Shown here: positions 1 to 6,412 of the stretch, piece after piece
Numbering within the stretch: the first letter of the stretch is position 1
Layout: each line of letters begins with the position of its first letter
NCBI GenBank assembly: GCA_937919945.1
Contig: CALESY010000007.1
Coordinates: forward strand, 1-23,482
DNA: 23,482 nt
Origin: an uncultured Chitinophagaceae bacterium
GTDB lineage: Bacteria; Bacteroidota; Bacteroidia; Chitinophagales; Chitinophagaceae
Reading direction: 5' to 3'
Translations under genes and position numbers: made by a program
Notes under the pieces: generated by a model
Told to the model about the DNA's origin: nothing
What the model saw: only the letters and a program-made list of their open reading frames with translations
Database searches by the model: none

Positions 1-60
1 AGCTGGTAGAGCAACTGATTTGTAATCAGTAGGTCGCTGGTTCGATTCCGGCAAGCGGCT
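1..60 (+). tRNA. tRNA-Thr (TGT), 5' truncated by window start
   Basis: The window opens inside the D arm. A clean anticodon arm with loop anticodon TGT at about 21-23, a T arm (GCTGG-TTCGATT-CCGGC, 36-52) and the 3' acceptor strand 53-59 with discriminator T60 are visible. The missing 5' acceptor strand lies before base 1. No CCA is encoded. It is the first of four closely spaced tRNAs ahead of tuf. Confidence 0.93.
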
Positions 61-100
61 CTTTTGTATTTTGTAGTTCTTTACAAAACGTAGCGAAATT

Positions 101-183
101 GGGCAGATGGCCGAGTGGCTAAAGGCGACAGACTGTAAATCTGTTCTCTCACGAGTACGGAGGTTCGAATCCTTCTCTGCCCA
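101..183 (+). tRNA. tRNA-Tyr (GTA)
   Basis: Acceptor strands GGGCAGA (101-107) and TCTGCCC (176-182) pair fully, with discriminator A183. The anticodon GTA is at 135-137. The length of 83 nt and the extra stem-loop before the T arm show a class II tRNA, as expected for bacterial tRNA-Tyr. CCA is not encoded. Confidence 0.96.
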
Positions 184-194
184 CTTTAGTTGAA

Positions 195-222
195 ACAGTA
201 TGCAATGTGAATTGCATACTGT
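195..222 (+). other. Perfect 12-bp hairpin between tRNA-Tyr and tRNA-Gly
   Basis: ACAGTATGCAAT (195-206) and its exact reverse complement (211-222) flank a GTGA loop. No T run follows, so it is not a classical terminator. It is more likely a processing stem in the tRNA-cluster precursor or a weak pause site. That role is inferred. Confidence 0.6.
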
Positions 223-241
223 CTACGCTAGTTTATTATTT

Positions 242-314
242 GCGGGAGTAGCTCAGTCGGTAGAGCGACAGTCTTCCAAACTGTAGGTCGCGGGTTCGAA
301 TCTCGTCTCCCGCT
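242..314 (+). tRNA. tRNA-Gly (TCC)
   Basis: Acceptor strands GCGGGAG (242-248) and CTCCCGC (307-313) pair, with discriminator T314. The anticodon stem ACAGT/ACTGT (268-272/280-284) encloses the loop with anticodon TCC at 275-277. The T loop is TTCGAAT. CCA is not encoded. Confidence 0.97.
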
Positions 315-341
315 CTCTTTAGCTTCTTTGATTTGATTGTA

Positions 342-413
<72 letters not shown>

Positions 414-693
414 CACACTTTTTCTTTCTTTGCTTTTTTAGGTATTACACATCTGGTAAATCAGCATTTAGTGATTTTCATGTCTTCGTTTTCAGTACCT
501 CAAAATGCTTACAGTTTCAAGCTTTATACATCTAATATAATACTGTTATTGAGCTGTTTTTCAGGGTTTGTATAGAATGCTTTATATAGAGAGTTTTTGA
601 TACGGTCTTAGGTCGGACTAGTTTATGCAGGGTATTAATTTTACTAAAATATGCTACTCCGGAAAAATAAATTTATTTGAATCAAAAATAACT

Positions 694-701
694 TATATTT
701 G
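694..701 (+). promoter_or_regulatory. tuf promoter -7 element; 414-749 otherwise empty
   Basis: TATATTTG at 694-701 matches the Bacteroidota sigma-A -7 consensus TAnnTTTG. A TTTG at 676-679 is too close to be an ideal -33 box, so the upstream element is uncertain. Transcription would start near 708 and leave a leader of about 40 nt before the tuf ATG at 750. I see no gene in the 336 bases between the tRNA and tuf; that stretch is AT-rich. Confidence 0.6.
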
Positions 702-749
702 CACACTTTTTAGAAAAAGAAAAATTCAAATTTTTAAACAACAATAACA

Positions 750-1937
750 ATGGCAAAAGAGACGTTCAAGCGGGAAAAACCCCACGTAAACATTGGTACC
801 ATTGGCCACGTGGACCATGGTAAAACTACATTGACTGCGGCTATAACTACCATCCTGGCAAACAAAGGTTTGGCAGAGAAAAAAGGTTACGATGAAATTG
901 ATGCTGCTCCTGAAGAAAAAGAGCGTGGTATCACTATCAATACTGCACACGTAGAGTATCAAACTGCTAATCGCCACTATGCACACGTTGACTGTCCTGG
1001 TCACGCTGACTATGTGAAGAACATGATTACAGGTGCTGCTCAGATGGATGGTGCTATTCTGGTGGTTGCTGCTACGGATGGTCCTATGCCACAAACTAAA
1101 GAACACATATTGTTGGCTCGTCAGGTAGGCGTTCCTCGTATCGTTGTTTTCATGAACAAAGTTGACTTGGTTGATGATGCTGAAATCCTTGATCTGGTTG
1201 AAATGGAAATCCGCGAATTGCTGAGCAAATACGAATATGATGGTGATAACACACCAATCATCAAAGGTTCTGCTACAGGCGCATTGGCCGGTGAAGACAA
1301 ATGGGTTGCTGCAGTTGACGAACTGATGGCTGCAGTTGACGAATATATTCCTCTGCCTCCTCGTCCGGTTGACCAAGCGTTCCTGATGTCTGTAGAAGAC
1401 GTGTTTACGATCACTGGTCGTGGTACAGTTGCTACAGGCCGTATCGAGCGTGGTATCATTAAAGTAGGTGAAAACGTGGAAATCGTTGGTTTCAATGATT
1501 CTCCTCTGTCTTCTACATGTACTGGTGTTGAGATGTTCAAAAAACTTCTTGACCAAGGTCAGGCAGGTGACAACGCAGGTATCCTGTTGCGTGGTATTGA
1601 GAAGAAAGATATCCGTCGTGGTATGGTTATCTGCGCTCCTAAGAGCATCACTCCACACACAGAATTCAAAGGTGAAGTTTACGTACTGAGCAAAGAAGAA
1701 GGTGGTCGTCACACGCCATTCTTCAACAAATACCGTCCTCAGTTCTATTTCCGTACTACAGACGTTACAGGTGAGTGTAAACTGCCTGATGGTGTAGAAA
1801 TGGTAATGCCTGGCGATAACGTGAACCTGCACGTACAACTCATCGCTCCGATAGCGATGGAAAAAGGTCTGAAATTCGCGATACGCGAAGGTGGCCGTAC
1901 AGTAGGTGCCGGACAGGTAACTGAAATTATCAAGTAA
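750..1937 (+). CDS. tuf: Translation elongation factor EF-Tu
   Basis: EF-Tu is the GTPase that carries aminoacyl-tRNA to the ribosomal A site. At 395 residues it has the normal length. The G motifs are in place: GHVDHGKT at 19-26, DCPGH at 81-85 and NKVD at 136-139, with the effector segment ERGITI near 58-63. Domains 2 and 3 follow without gaps (TGRGTVATGRIERG; the ending VGAGQVTEIIK). It lies downstream of four tRNAs with its own promoter and is closed by a hairpin-T terminator. Its codon use looks more biased than that of neighbouring genes, as expected for a highly expressed gene. Identification is secure. Confidence 0.99.
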   Translation: MAKETFKREKPHVNIGTIGHVDHGKTTLTAAITTILANKGLAEKKGYDEIDAAPEEKERGITINTAHVEYQTANRHYAHVDCPGHADYVKNMITGAAQMDGAILVVAATDGPMPQTKEHILLARQVGVPRIVVFMNKVDLVDDAEILDLVEMEIRELLSKYEYDGDNTPIIKGSATGALAGEDKWVAAVDELMAAVDEYIPLPPRPVDQAFLMSVEDVFTITGRGTVATGRIERGIIKVGENVEIVGFNDSPLSSTCTGVEMFKKLLDQGQAGDNAGILLRGIEKKDIRRGMVICAPKSITPHTEFKGEVYVLSKEEGGRHTPFFNKYRPQFYFRTTDVTGECKLPDGVEMVMPGDNVNLHVQLIAPIAMEKGLKFAIREGGRTVGAGQVTEIIK

Positions 1938-1961
1938 TCAACTTACATTGATATAAAATTG

Positions 1962-1989
1962 AAACAGCCCCGATATTCGGGGCTGTTTT
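1962..1989 (+). terminator. Rho-independent terminator after tuf
   Basis: CAGCCCCGA (1965-1973) pairs with TCGGGGCTG (1977-1985) around a 3-nt loop, with AAA/TTT flanks extending the stem. A TTTT run follows. It separates tuf from the aminotransferase gene. Confidence 0.92.
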
Positions 1990-2032
1990 GTTATTGTAAT
2001 AATTCGATATTTGCCTGAAGTAATAATATGAT

Positions 2033-3112
2033 ATGCCTGATAACGCTAAAACAATCTACCTCAACACAGCAGCATGCGGTCTTGTGCCAGCAGTTACCGT
2101 AGCTGCGGCTAATGAGTTATATAAAGTATTGGAATCAAATAGCAGTACCCGTGCGGAACAATGGCGTTTTGAAGAAGAGCAAGGTGTCAGGCAGCAAATA
2201 GCCGATTTCCTGCATACGGGCGTAGATACTATTGCGATGGTGCCCAATTTTTCGTGGGCTATAAATGCCGTTGTGCAATCACTGAAAGGTACGGAAAGGG
2301 TATTGCTCTATAAGTACGATTACCCATCGTTGCTGGAGCCTTTCCGCATTAATGGGTTTGATATAACATGGGTAGATGCCCCTGATGGGTTTAATATAGA
2401 TATTGATGCAATAGAGCAAGCTGTAAATAACAAGTTGGTTGATATTGTTGCTATCAGTCATGTGCAATGGACATCGGGTTACCTGCTCGATTTGCAGCGC
2501 ATTAGCAATGTATGTAAGGCAAACGGGGTGTTATTTTTTGTAGATGCTACCCAAAGTATGGGTGCACAACCTATAGACTTGAGCCAACTGCATATAGATG
2601 TATTTGCAGCCAGTAATTATAAATGGATGAACGCTGGCTTTGGTACAGGAGTGTTAAATATTAAAAATAGTATCCTGCAACGATACCCACCCGTAACAGC
2701 CGGCAACAATAGCTATAGGATGATAGATGGTACAATGCAATACCGCCCCTCTATACTTAGCTATGAGCCCGGACACCCCAATATGTTTGGGCTAACAGTA
2801 CTGCGTGCTGCCATACAGCATAAAACGGAACTAGGGGTAGATAATATTGCCCGCCATAATGCAACGCTAATGGATATGCTGCTGAAAGGACTGCAGAACC
2901 TGCCGGTAAACCCGATTGGTAAGCTGACAATGGATAACAGAGCAGCTTTTGTATTGCTAAAGGACGACAACGGATTGGGCGATTGGCTGAAACAGCATGG
3001 CATCATCGTAACCCAGCGAAACGGACTTTTGCGCATCAGTACCCATTATTATAATACAGAAGTAGATGTACAAGCGTTTATAGAATGTATTAGTGATTTT
3101 TTCAATTCTTAA
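2033..3112 (+). CDS. Class V aminotransferase (cysteine desulfurase-like)
   Basis: This is a PLP enzyme of fold type I, 359 residues long. Family hallmarks visible are the ring-stacking H143 in a SHVQWTSG segment, D171 in DATQSMGA (contacts the pyridine nitrogen) and the Schiff-base K197 in SNYKWM. The family includes cysteine desulfurases, isopenicillin-N-epimerase-like and kynureninase-like enzymes. I see no clear IscS/SufS active-site cysteine loop, so sulfur transfer is not established and the substrate is unknown. The gene lies between tuf and tRNA-Trp, with a terminator on each side, so it is its own transcription unit inside a usually conserved housekeeping block. The ATG at 2033 has only an A/T-rich upstream region. 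Confidence 0.85.
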   Translation: MPDNAKTIYLNTAACGLVPAVTVAAANELYKVLESNSSTRAEQWRFEEEQGVRQQIADFLHTGVDTIAMVPNFSWAINAVVQSLKGTERVLLYKYDYPSLLEPFRINGFDITWVDAPDGFNIDIDAIEQAVNNKLVDIVAISHVQWTSGYLLDLQRISNVCKANGVLFFVDATQSMGAQPIDLSQLHIDVFAASNYKWMNAGFGTGVLNIKNSILQRYPPVTAGNNSYRMIDGTMQYRPSILSYEPGHPNMFGLTVLRAAIQHKTELGVDNIARHNATLMDMLLKGLQNLPVNPIGKLTMDNRAAFVLLKDDNGLGDWLKQHGIIVTQRNGLLRISTHYYNTEVDVQAFIECISDFFNS

Positions 3113-3142
3113 TATCTAATATGTAGGTTACAGCATATTATT

Positions 3143-3176
3143 TTTGGGAAAATTGAAGAGAATTTCCTTACTTTTG
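3143..3176 (+). promoter_or_regulatory. Promoter for tRNA-Trp-secE-nusG
   Basis: TACTTTTG (3169-3176) matches the TAnnTTTG -7 consensus exactly, and TTTG at 3143-3146 is a candidate -33 box with a 22-nt spacer. The start would fall near 3182, which is the first base of the terminator-like hairpin that follows. Confidence 0.6.
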
Positions 3177-3181
3177 CATTC

Positions 3182-3206
3182 GCCCCTCTCAAGGGGGCTT
3201 TTTTTT
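3182..3206 (+). terminator. Terminator-like hairpin and T8 run before tRNA-Trp
   Basis: GCCCC (3182-3186) pairs with GGGGC (3194-3198), followed by eight T (3199-3206), and tRNA-Trp begins at the next base. It can terminate the upstream aminotransferase transcript. Because the adjacent promoter would start at about 3182, it may also sit at the very 5' end of the tRNA-Trp transcript. Confidence 0.7.
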
Positions 3207-3277
3207 ACGGGCATAGTTCAACGGTAGAATAGAGGTCTCCAAAACCTTAGATCGTGGTTCGAATCCGCGTGCCCGTG
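3207..3277 (+). tRNA. tRNA-Trp (CCA)
   Basis: Acceptor strands ACGGGCA (3207-3213) and TGCCCGT (3270-3276) pair, with discriminator G3277. The anticodon stem GAGGT/ACCTT (one G-U) encloses anticodon CCA at 3239-3241. The T loop is TTCGAAT. The Trp-secE-nusG order is typical of Bacteroidota. Confidence 0.95.
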
Positions 3278-3290
3278 CTGAGTTTTGGTC

Positions 3291-3373
3291 AATTAGTTGA
3301 TTTATTAACTAATTAATCAGTATTAATAACATTAAAAACACCGGGTAATCTGGATAATCAGGCAAATCCCGGT
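3291..3373 (+). promoter_or_regulatory. secE: secE leader with two inverted repeats
   Basis: The 104-nt spacer between tRNA-Trp and secE holds AATTAGTT/AACTAATT (3291-3298/3307-3314, 8-nt loop) and ACCGGG/CCCGGT (3340-3345/3368-3373). The second ends 8 nt before the secE ATG at 3382. Either could mark tRNA-mRNA processing or translation control. No function is proven by the sequence. Confidence 0.45.
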
Positions 3374-3381
3374 TGAGTATT

Positions 3382-3579
3382 ATGGCAAAATTCGGTACTT
3401 ATATCCAGGAAGCGTATGATGAGTTGGTACACAAAGTGAGCTGGCCATCTTGGAGCGAATTGCAGCAAACAACTGCTATCGTGTTGGTGGGTTTGCTCAT
3501 TACTACCGCCATCATTTGGGGTATGGACAAGGCTTCAGAAGCTTTGTTATCTGTTTTATACGGAATTTTAGGTAAGTAA
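3382..3579 (+). CDS. secE: Preprotein translocase subunit SecE
   Basis: This is the small essential subunit of the SecYEG protein-conducting channel in the inner membrane. The 65-residue protein has the expected short form: an amphipathic N-terminal helix with the conserved KVSWPSW segment near residues 18-24, then one transmembrane helix (about 31-55). I chose ATG 3382 (MAKFGTY). An in-frame TTG at 3373 would add three residues but overlaps the stem of the leader hairpin. nusG begins 14 nt after the stop, so the two are co-transcribed. Confidence 0.97.
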   Translation: MAKFGTYIQEAYDELVHKVSWPSWSELQQTTAIVLVGLLITTAIIWGMDKASEALLSVLYGILGK

Positions 3580-3593
3580 AGCACTATATAAAA

Positions 3594-4157
3594 ATGGCTG
3601 AAACTACTACACAGCAGGAATCGAAGTGGTATGTACTACGCGTTATCAGCGGCAAAGAGAAAAAGGCCAAAGAATACGTAGATAAAGAGATAAAGATACA
3701 TGGTTGGGGTGCCGCCATACATCAGGTATTGTGTCCTGTTGAAAAAGTTTTCAAAGTGCAGGCTGGTAAAAAAGTATTGCGCGAAAAAATATTGTACCCT
3801 GGTTATCTGATGCTGGAAGCGGCTGATGGTAAGCTGACGGATGATATGATACAGACTATCAAAAATGTATCAGGCGTTATACATTTTCTGGGCAAAGACC
3901 ACCCAACATCATTGCGTAAGAGTGAAGTGAATAAGATGTTTGGTAAGATGGACGAAGTGAGTGAGCAGGGAATAGGTTATGCAGAGCCATATATTGTAGG
4001 CGAAACTGTACGTATTACAGATGGTCCTTTCAACGATTTCAATGGTACTGTTGAAGAGGTGAACGAAGAGAAGAAGAAATTGAAAGTAGTTGTAAAAATA
4101 TTCGGTCGTGCTACTCCTGTAGAGCTAAATTATATGCAGGTAGAGAAAATAGCGTAA
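3594..4157 (+). CDS. nusG: Transcription termination/antitermination factor NusG
   Basis: NusG binds RNA polymerase and links it to Rho or the ribosome. The protein has 187 residues. The NGN domain starts at KWYVLRVISGKE (11-22) and includes the YPGYLML strand (68-74); the KOW domain lies around 135-170 (VGETVRITDGPFNDFNGTVEEV region split around the conserved G151). It is the last gene of the tRNA-Trp-secE-nusG unit. A strong terminator follows directly and the usual next gene, rplK, is not present. Confidence 0.97.
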   Translation: MAETTTQQESKWYVLRVISGKEKKAKEYVDKEIKIHGWGAAIHQVLCPVEKVFKVQAGKKVLREKILYPGYLMLEAADGKLTDDMIQTIKNVSGVIHFLGKDHPTSLRKSEVNKMFGKMDEVSEQGIGYAEPYIVGETVRITDGPFNDFNGTVEEVNEEKKKLKVVVKIFGRATPVELNYMQVEKIA

Positions 4158-4179
4158 GACTTTTTTGCAAAATATATGT

Positions 4180-4218
4180 ACAAAGCCCTGTAATTATGTT
4201 ACAGGGCTTTGTTTTTTT
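4180..4218 (+). terminator. Strong terminator after nusG
   Basis: CAAAGCCCTGTAA (4181-4193) and its exact complement (4199-4211) form a 13-bp stem with a 5-nt loop; a seven-T run (4212-4218) follows on the plus strand. The stop codon of the convergent minus-strand gene (4217-4219) overlaps the T run. The hairpin therefore lies in that gene's 3' end too and could work in both directions. Confidence 0.93.
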
Positions 4219-4936
4219 ACATAATTATCAGCATTGTTGCACTCATCACCACCATCAGCAAGTCTTCAAACAAAGTTACTTTACTAAGAGGTAGCTGTAT
4301 GACTGTGCCAAGACAAGCACATTGAAATTGTCTTTTTTGTATAAGACTATTAACAACACCTATAGTACTCACAGACATAACAACCAACGCAACGACATTA
4401 GTATATAGAGGGCTAAAGTTGGCAAGGTATGCCATGCCTAATAAGAGCTCAATAAACGGATATACAAAGCCGTATACAGGTGCTTTGTTTGCAATAACGT
4501 CATACGTCCTGTAACCTTCTGCAAAAGCTTTAAGGTTCATTAGCTTGAAGAAAGAAAATACAAAGAAGAACCCTGCCATAAAGTGAGACATCCAATGCAT
4601 GAAATTGAAACTGGTATTTGTTAGCTGAATCAGTAATGTTGCACCTGTTATATAGCTGAATATCAGGAAGATGGGGTAGTAGGAAACTTTGCTTGCTTCT
4701 GCGTCATTGGTATGGTGCATATTATTCTCTGCTTCGGTAATTATGTATTTGCTGCCAGCGCCAATTGCTGCTTGTAATATATGAAGCGGAATGTGTTTTT
4801 GCATAGTGATGGTAGCTTGTGGAGTACTTTGTTGTACATCTGCACTCAATACATCTCCTAACTTCAACAGAGATGATTTAATCTTAGCAATGCAACTACT
4901 GCATGTAATGCCTGAAATGTTATAATTGTGTGTCAT
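4217..4936 (-). CDS. HMA-domain plus MauE/DoxX-like membrane protein
   Basis: The N-terminal 65 residues are a heavy-metal-associated domain with the metal-binding motif GITCSSC (C12, C15). A His/Asp-containing linker (about 70-82) follows, then four hydrophobic segments (about 88-106, 117-134, 157-173 and 179-197) and a C-terminal CxC pair, C206 and C208, in QCACLG. The membrane part resembles the MauE/DoxX-type redox-associated family; the CACLG and later PLS motif is typical of its Bacteroidota members. A role in metal (probably copper) capture coupled to thiol redox at the inner membrane is inferred. The HMA-AraC regulator lies 84 bp upstream on the same strand and looks like its controller. 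Confidence 0.75.
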   Translation of the reverse strand: MTHNYNISGITCSSCIAKIKSSLLKLGDVLSADVQQSTPQATITMQKHIPLHILQAAIGAGSKYIITEAENNMHHTNDAEASKVSYYPIFLIFSYITGATLLIQLTNTSFNFMHWMSHFMAGFFFVFSFFKLMNLKAFAEGYRTYDVIANKAPVYGFVYPFIELLLGMAYLANFSPLYTNVVALVVMSVSTIGVVNSLIQKRQFQCACLGTVIQLPLSKVTLFEDLLMVVMSATMLIIM

Positions 4937-4956
4937 ATCGGGTAAAATTTATACTG

Positions 4957-4964
4957 CAAAGCTA
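4957..4964 (-). promoter_or_regulatory. Promoter -7 element for HMA-MauE gene
   Basis: Read on the minus strand the sequence is TAGCTTTG, an exact TAnnTTTG match 20 bp before the start codon. No good -33 box is visible at the right distance, so activation, perhaps by the adjacent AraC-type protein, is plausible. Confidence 0.5.
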
Positions 4965-5020
4965 CTTTCAGCAGCTCCCGATATTGTTACGTAATAATGG
5001 ATGATTCTTATAAAATTCTA

Positions 5021-5593
5021 CTATCGTTTGCCGATATTATCCAATGTCTTACGTCCTTTGATGTTGGTTGTTTTAAAAGAAGTAGGCGTCATGCCGGTTA
5101 CTTTTTTGAATTGAGCTGAAAGGTGTGCAACACTGCTGTAGCCCATGTCATCAGCTACCTCGCTAAGAGATAGTTCATCGTATATCAATAGTTCTTTGAC
5201 CCTTTCTATTTTTTGATTGATAATGTATTGCTCAATAGTAATCCCTTCAACTTCTGAGAAAAGCTTGCTTAGATATGAATAGTCGTGATGGAGTTGATTT
5301 GAAAGGTACTCGCTGTACTTTATATTGATGGGTTTATCAGTATAATGTATTATGTCAATTACTGATGTTTTGATGCCTTCAATTATTTTGCTTTTTCTGT
5401 CGTCAATTATTTCAAATCCGATAGCTTCTAATGCTGATTGTAGTTGCTGCCTTGTTTCTTTGGTAAGCTTTTTCTCTTCTATGTCAACCTCGCCAAGATC
5501 TATATGTTGTATATGCAATCCTGCATTTTCCAGGATATTGCTTACAGCCATCTTGCAACGGGTACATACCATGTTTTTGATATACAGACGCAT
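5021..5593 (-). CDS. AraC-family regulator with N-terminal HMA-like sensor
   Basis: A predicted DNA-binding protein of 190 residues. Residues 1-65 resemble an HMA fold with NMVCTRC (C10, C13) and the ending ALEAIGFEIIDD; residues about 95-175 form the AraC double helix-turn-helix, the second motif being LSLSEVADDMGYSSVAHLS. The architecture suggests that the Cys pair senses a soft metal such as Cu(I) and changes DNA binding. That is inferred from the domain fusion; the metal is not shown. It is encoded just upstream of the HMA-MauE gene and the two probably form a sensor-effector pair. The basic C-terminal tail (KGRKTLDNIGKR) ends the protein. Confidence 0.8.
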   Translation of the reverse strand: MRLYIKNMVCTRCKMAVSNILENAGLHIQHIDLGEVDIEEKKLTKETRQQLQSALEAIGFEIIDDRKSKIIEGIKTSVIDIIHYTDKPINIKYSEYLSNQLHHDYSYLSKLFSEVEGITIEQYIINQKIERVKELLIYDELSLSEVADDMGYSSVAHLSAQFKKVTGMTPTSFKTTNIKGRKTLDNIGKR

Positions 5594-5597
5594 GGTA

Positions 5598-5605
5598 CAA
5601 AGGTA
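5598..5605 (-). promoter_or_regulatory. Promoter -7 element for HMA-AraC gene
   Basis: TACCTTTG on the minus strand fits TAnnTTTG exactly and ends only 4 bp before the start codon. If used, the transcript would be leaderless or nearly so. The -33 region is not recognisable. Confidence 0.45.
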
Positions 5606-5630
5606 ATAATAGCAACAGAATAGGGTTGAT

Positions 5631-6263
5631 TTAGCTGTATTTTATCACAATAGCTTCAATAGTATCTACCAGATTCTCGCACTTCTCTAATAAAACTTGC
5701 AGTATATCGTAATGTTCCATCCATTTAATGATGTCTACCACATTGGTATTAGTGGGGAATAGTCCAGTAATGGCAGCATCTATACGATTGTCGCAAGTGT
5801 TAATGATTTTACGCATTTCCTTGCATGGAGCTTCCAGTTTAGACAGGTTACTTTTATTGCTGAGTGATTTTACGGCATCAGTAAGTAGTATTATCAGACG
5901 CTTATATTCTCCCGCAACGTATTGAGTAGTGTTGCCCGGGTTGGTAAGCCCATAGTTGTTTAGCTGCCTGACGGTACCATAGGTGAGGTCTGCCACATCA
6001 TCCAGGTTTGTAGCAAGCATATGTATGTCTTCCCTGTCGAAAGGTGTAATAAAATTCCTGCCTAATTCGTGAAACAACTTACGGGTTGAAATATCAATGC
6101 TTTTTTCCAGTTCATCAAGTTTGGTAAGGTTTTGCTGCATAAGGCCATTGCCTGCACAGATGGTTTCGTAAAAGATTTTACCCATCACCACAAGGTTATC
6201 CGATGCTTCATTGAATAACTTGTAAAACTTTTGCCCGTCGGGCATAAACAACTTTTGCAGCAT
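5631..6263 (-). CDS. DUF47 (PhoU-like) protein
   Basis: This all-helical cytosolic protein of 210 residues has the DUF47/TIGR00153 pattern: FYKLFNEASDNL near residue 13, a TKLDELEKS segment, TPFDREDIHMLATNLDDVADL around 73-93 with the acidic metal-binding-type residues E78, D79, D87, D88 and D91, and a second helical bundle. Members usually partner with Pit-type phosphate transporters. No pit gene lies next to it here. It lies upstream of and co-directional with the HMA-AraC gene (37-bp gap), but each gene has its own candidate promoter, so a functional link is doubtful. Confidence 0.85.
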   Translation of the reverse strand: MLQKLFMPDGQKFYKLFNEASDNLVVMGKIFYETICAGNGLMQQNLTKLDELEKSIDISTRKLFHELGRNFITPFDREDIHMLATNLDDVADLTYGTVRQLNNYGLTNPGNTTQYVAGEYKRLIILLTDAVKSLSNKSNLSKLEAPCKEMRKIINTCDNRIDAAITGLFPTNTNVVDIIKWMEHYDILQVLLEKCENLVDTIEAIVIKYS

Positions 6264-6285
6264 AGCCTTATCACAATCTTTACGA

Positions 6286-6293
6286 CAAAAATA
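6286..6293 (-). promoter_or_regulatory. Promoter -7 element for DUF47 gene
   Basis: TATTTTTG on the minus strand matches TAnnTTTG and lies 22 bp before the start codon. A matching -33 box is not obvious. Confidence 0.45.
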
Positions 6294-6361
6294 TTGTGCA
6301 TACAGCCTTTAAAACATAGGCGCACAGAGGCTTAATATTAACTTAATACTGTGTTAACACA

Positions 6362-6389
6362 AGATGAGCCCGCGAAAGCAGGTTCATCT
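6362..6389 (-). terminator. Hairpin after the thiol cluster
   Basis: Arms 6362-6373 and 6378-6389 pair over 12 positions with one mismatch and one wobble around a 4-nt loop (TTTC on this strand, GAAA on the other). It lies 23 bp past the last gene of the minus-strand cluster. No long U run follows, so it may be a weak terminator or an RNA-end stabiliser. Confidence 0.45.
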
Positions 6390-6412
6390 AAAGAATATAA
6401 TATCAATACAGG

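Noticed and set aside
726..1838. Long minus-strand open frame of 370 codons opposite tuf
   Set aside because: It is a mirror of the strongly codon-biased tuf gene; the predicted protein is rich in Cys, His and Phe without any motif.
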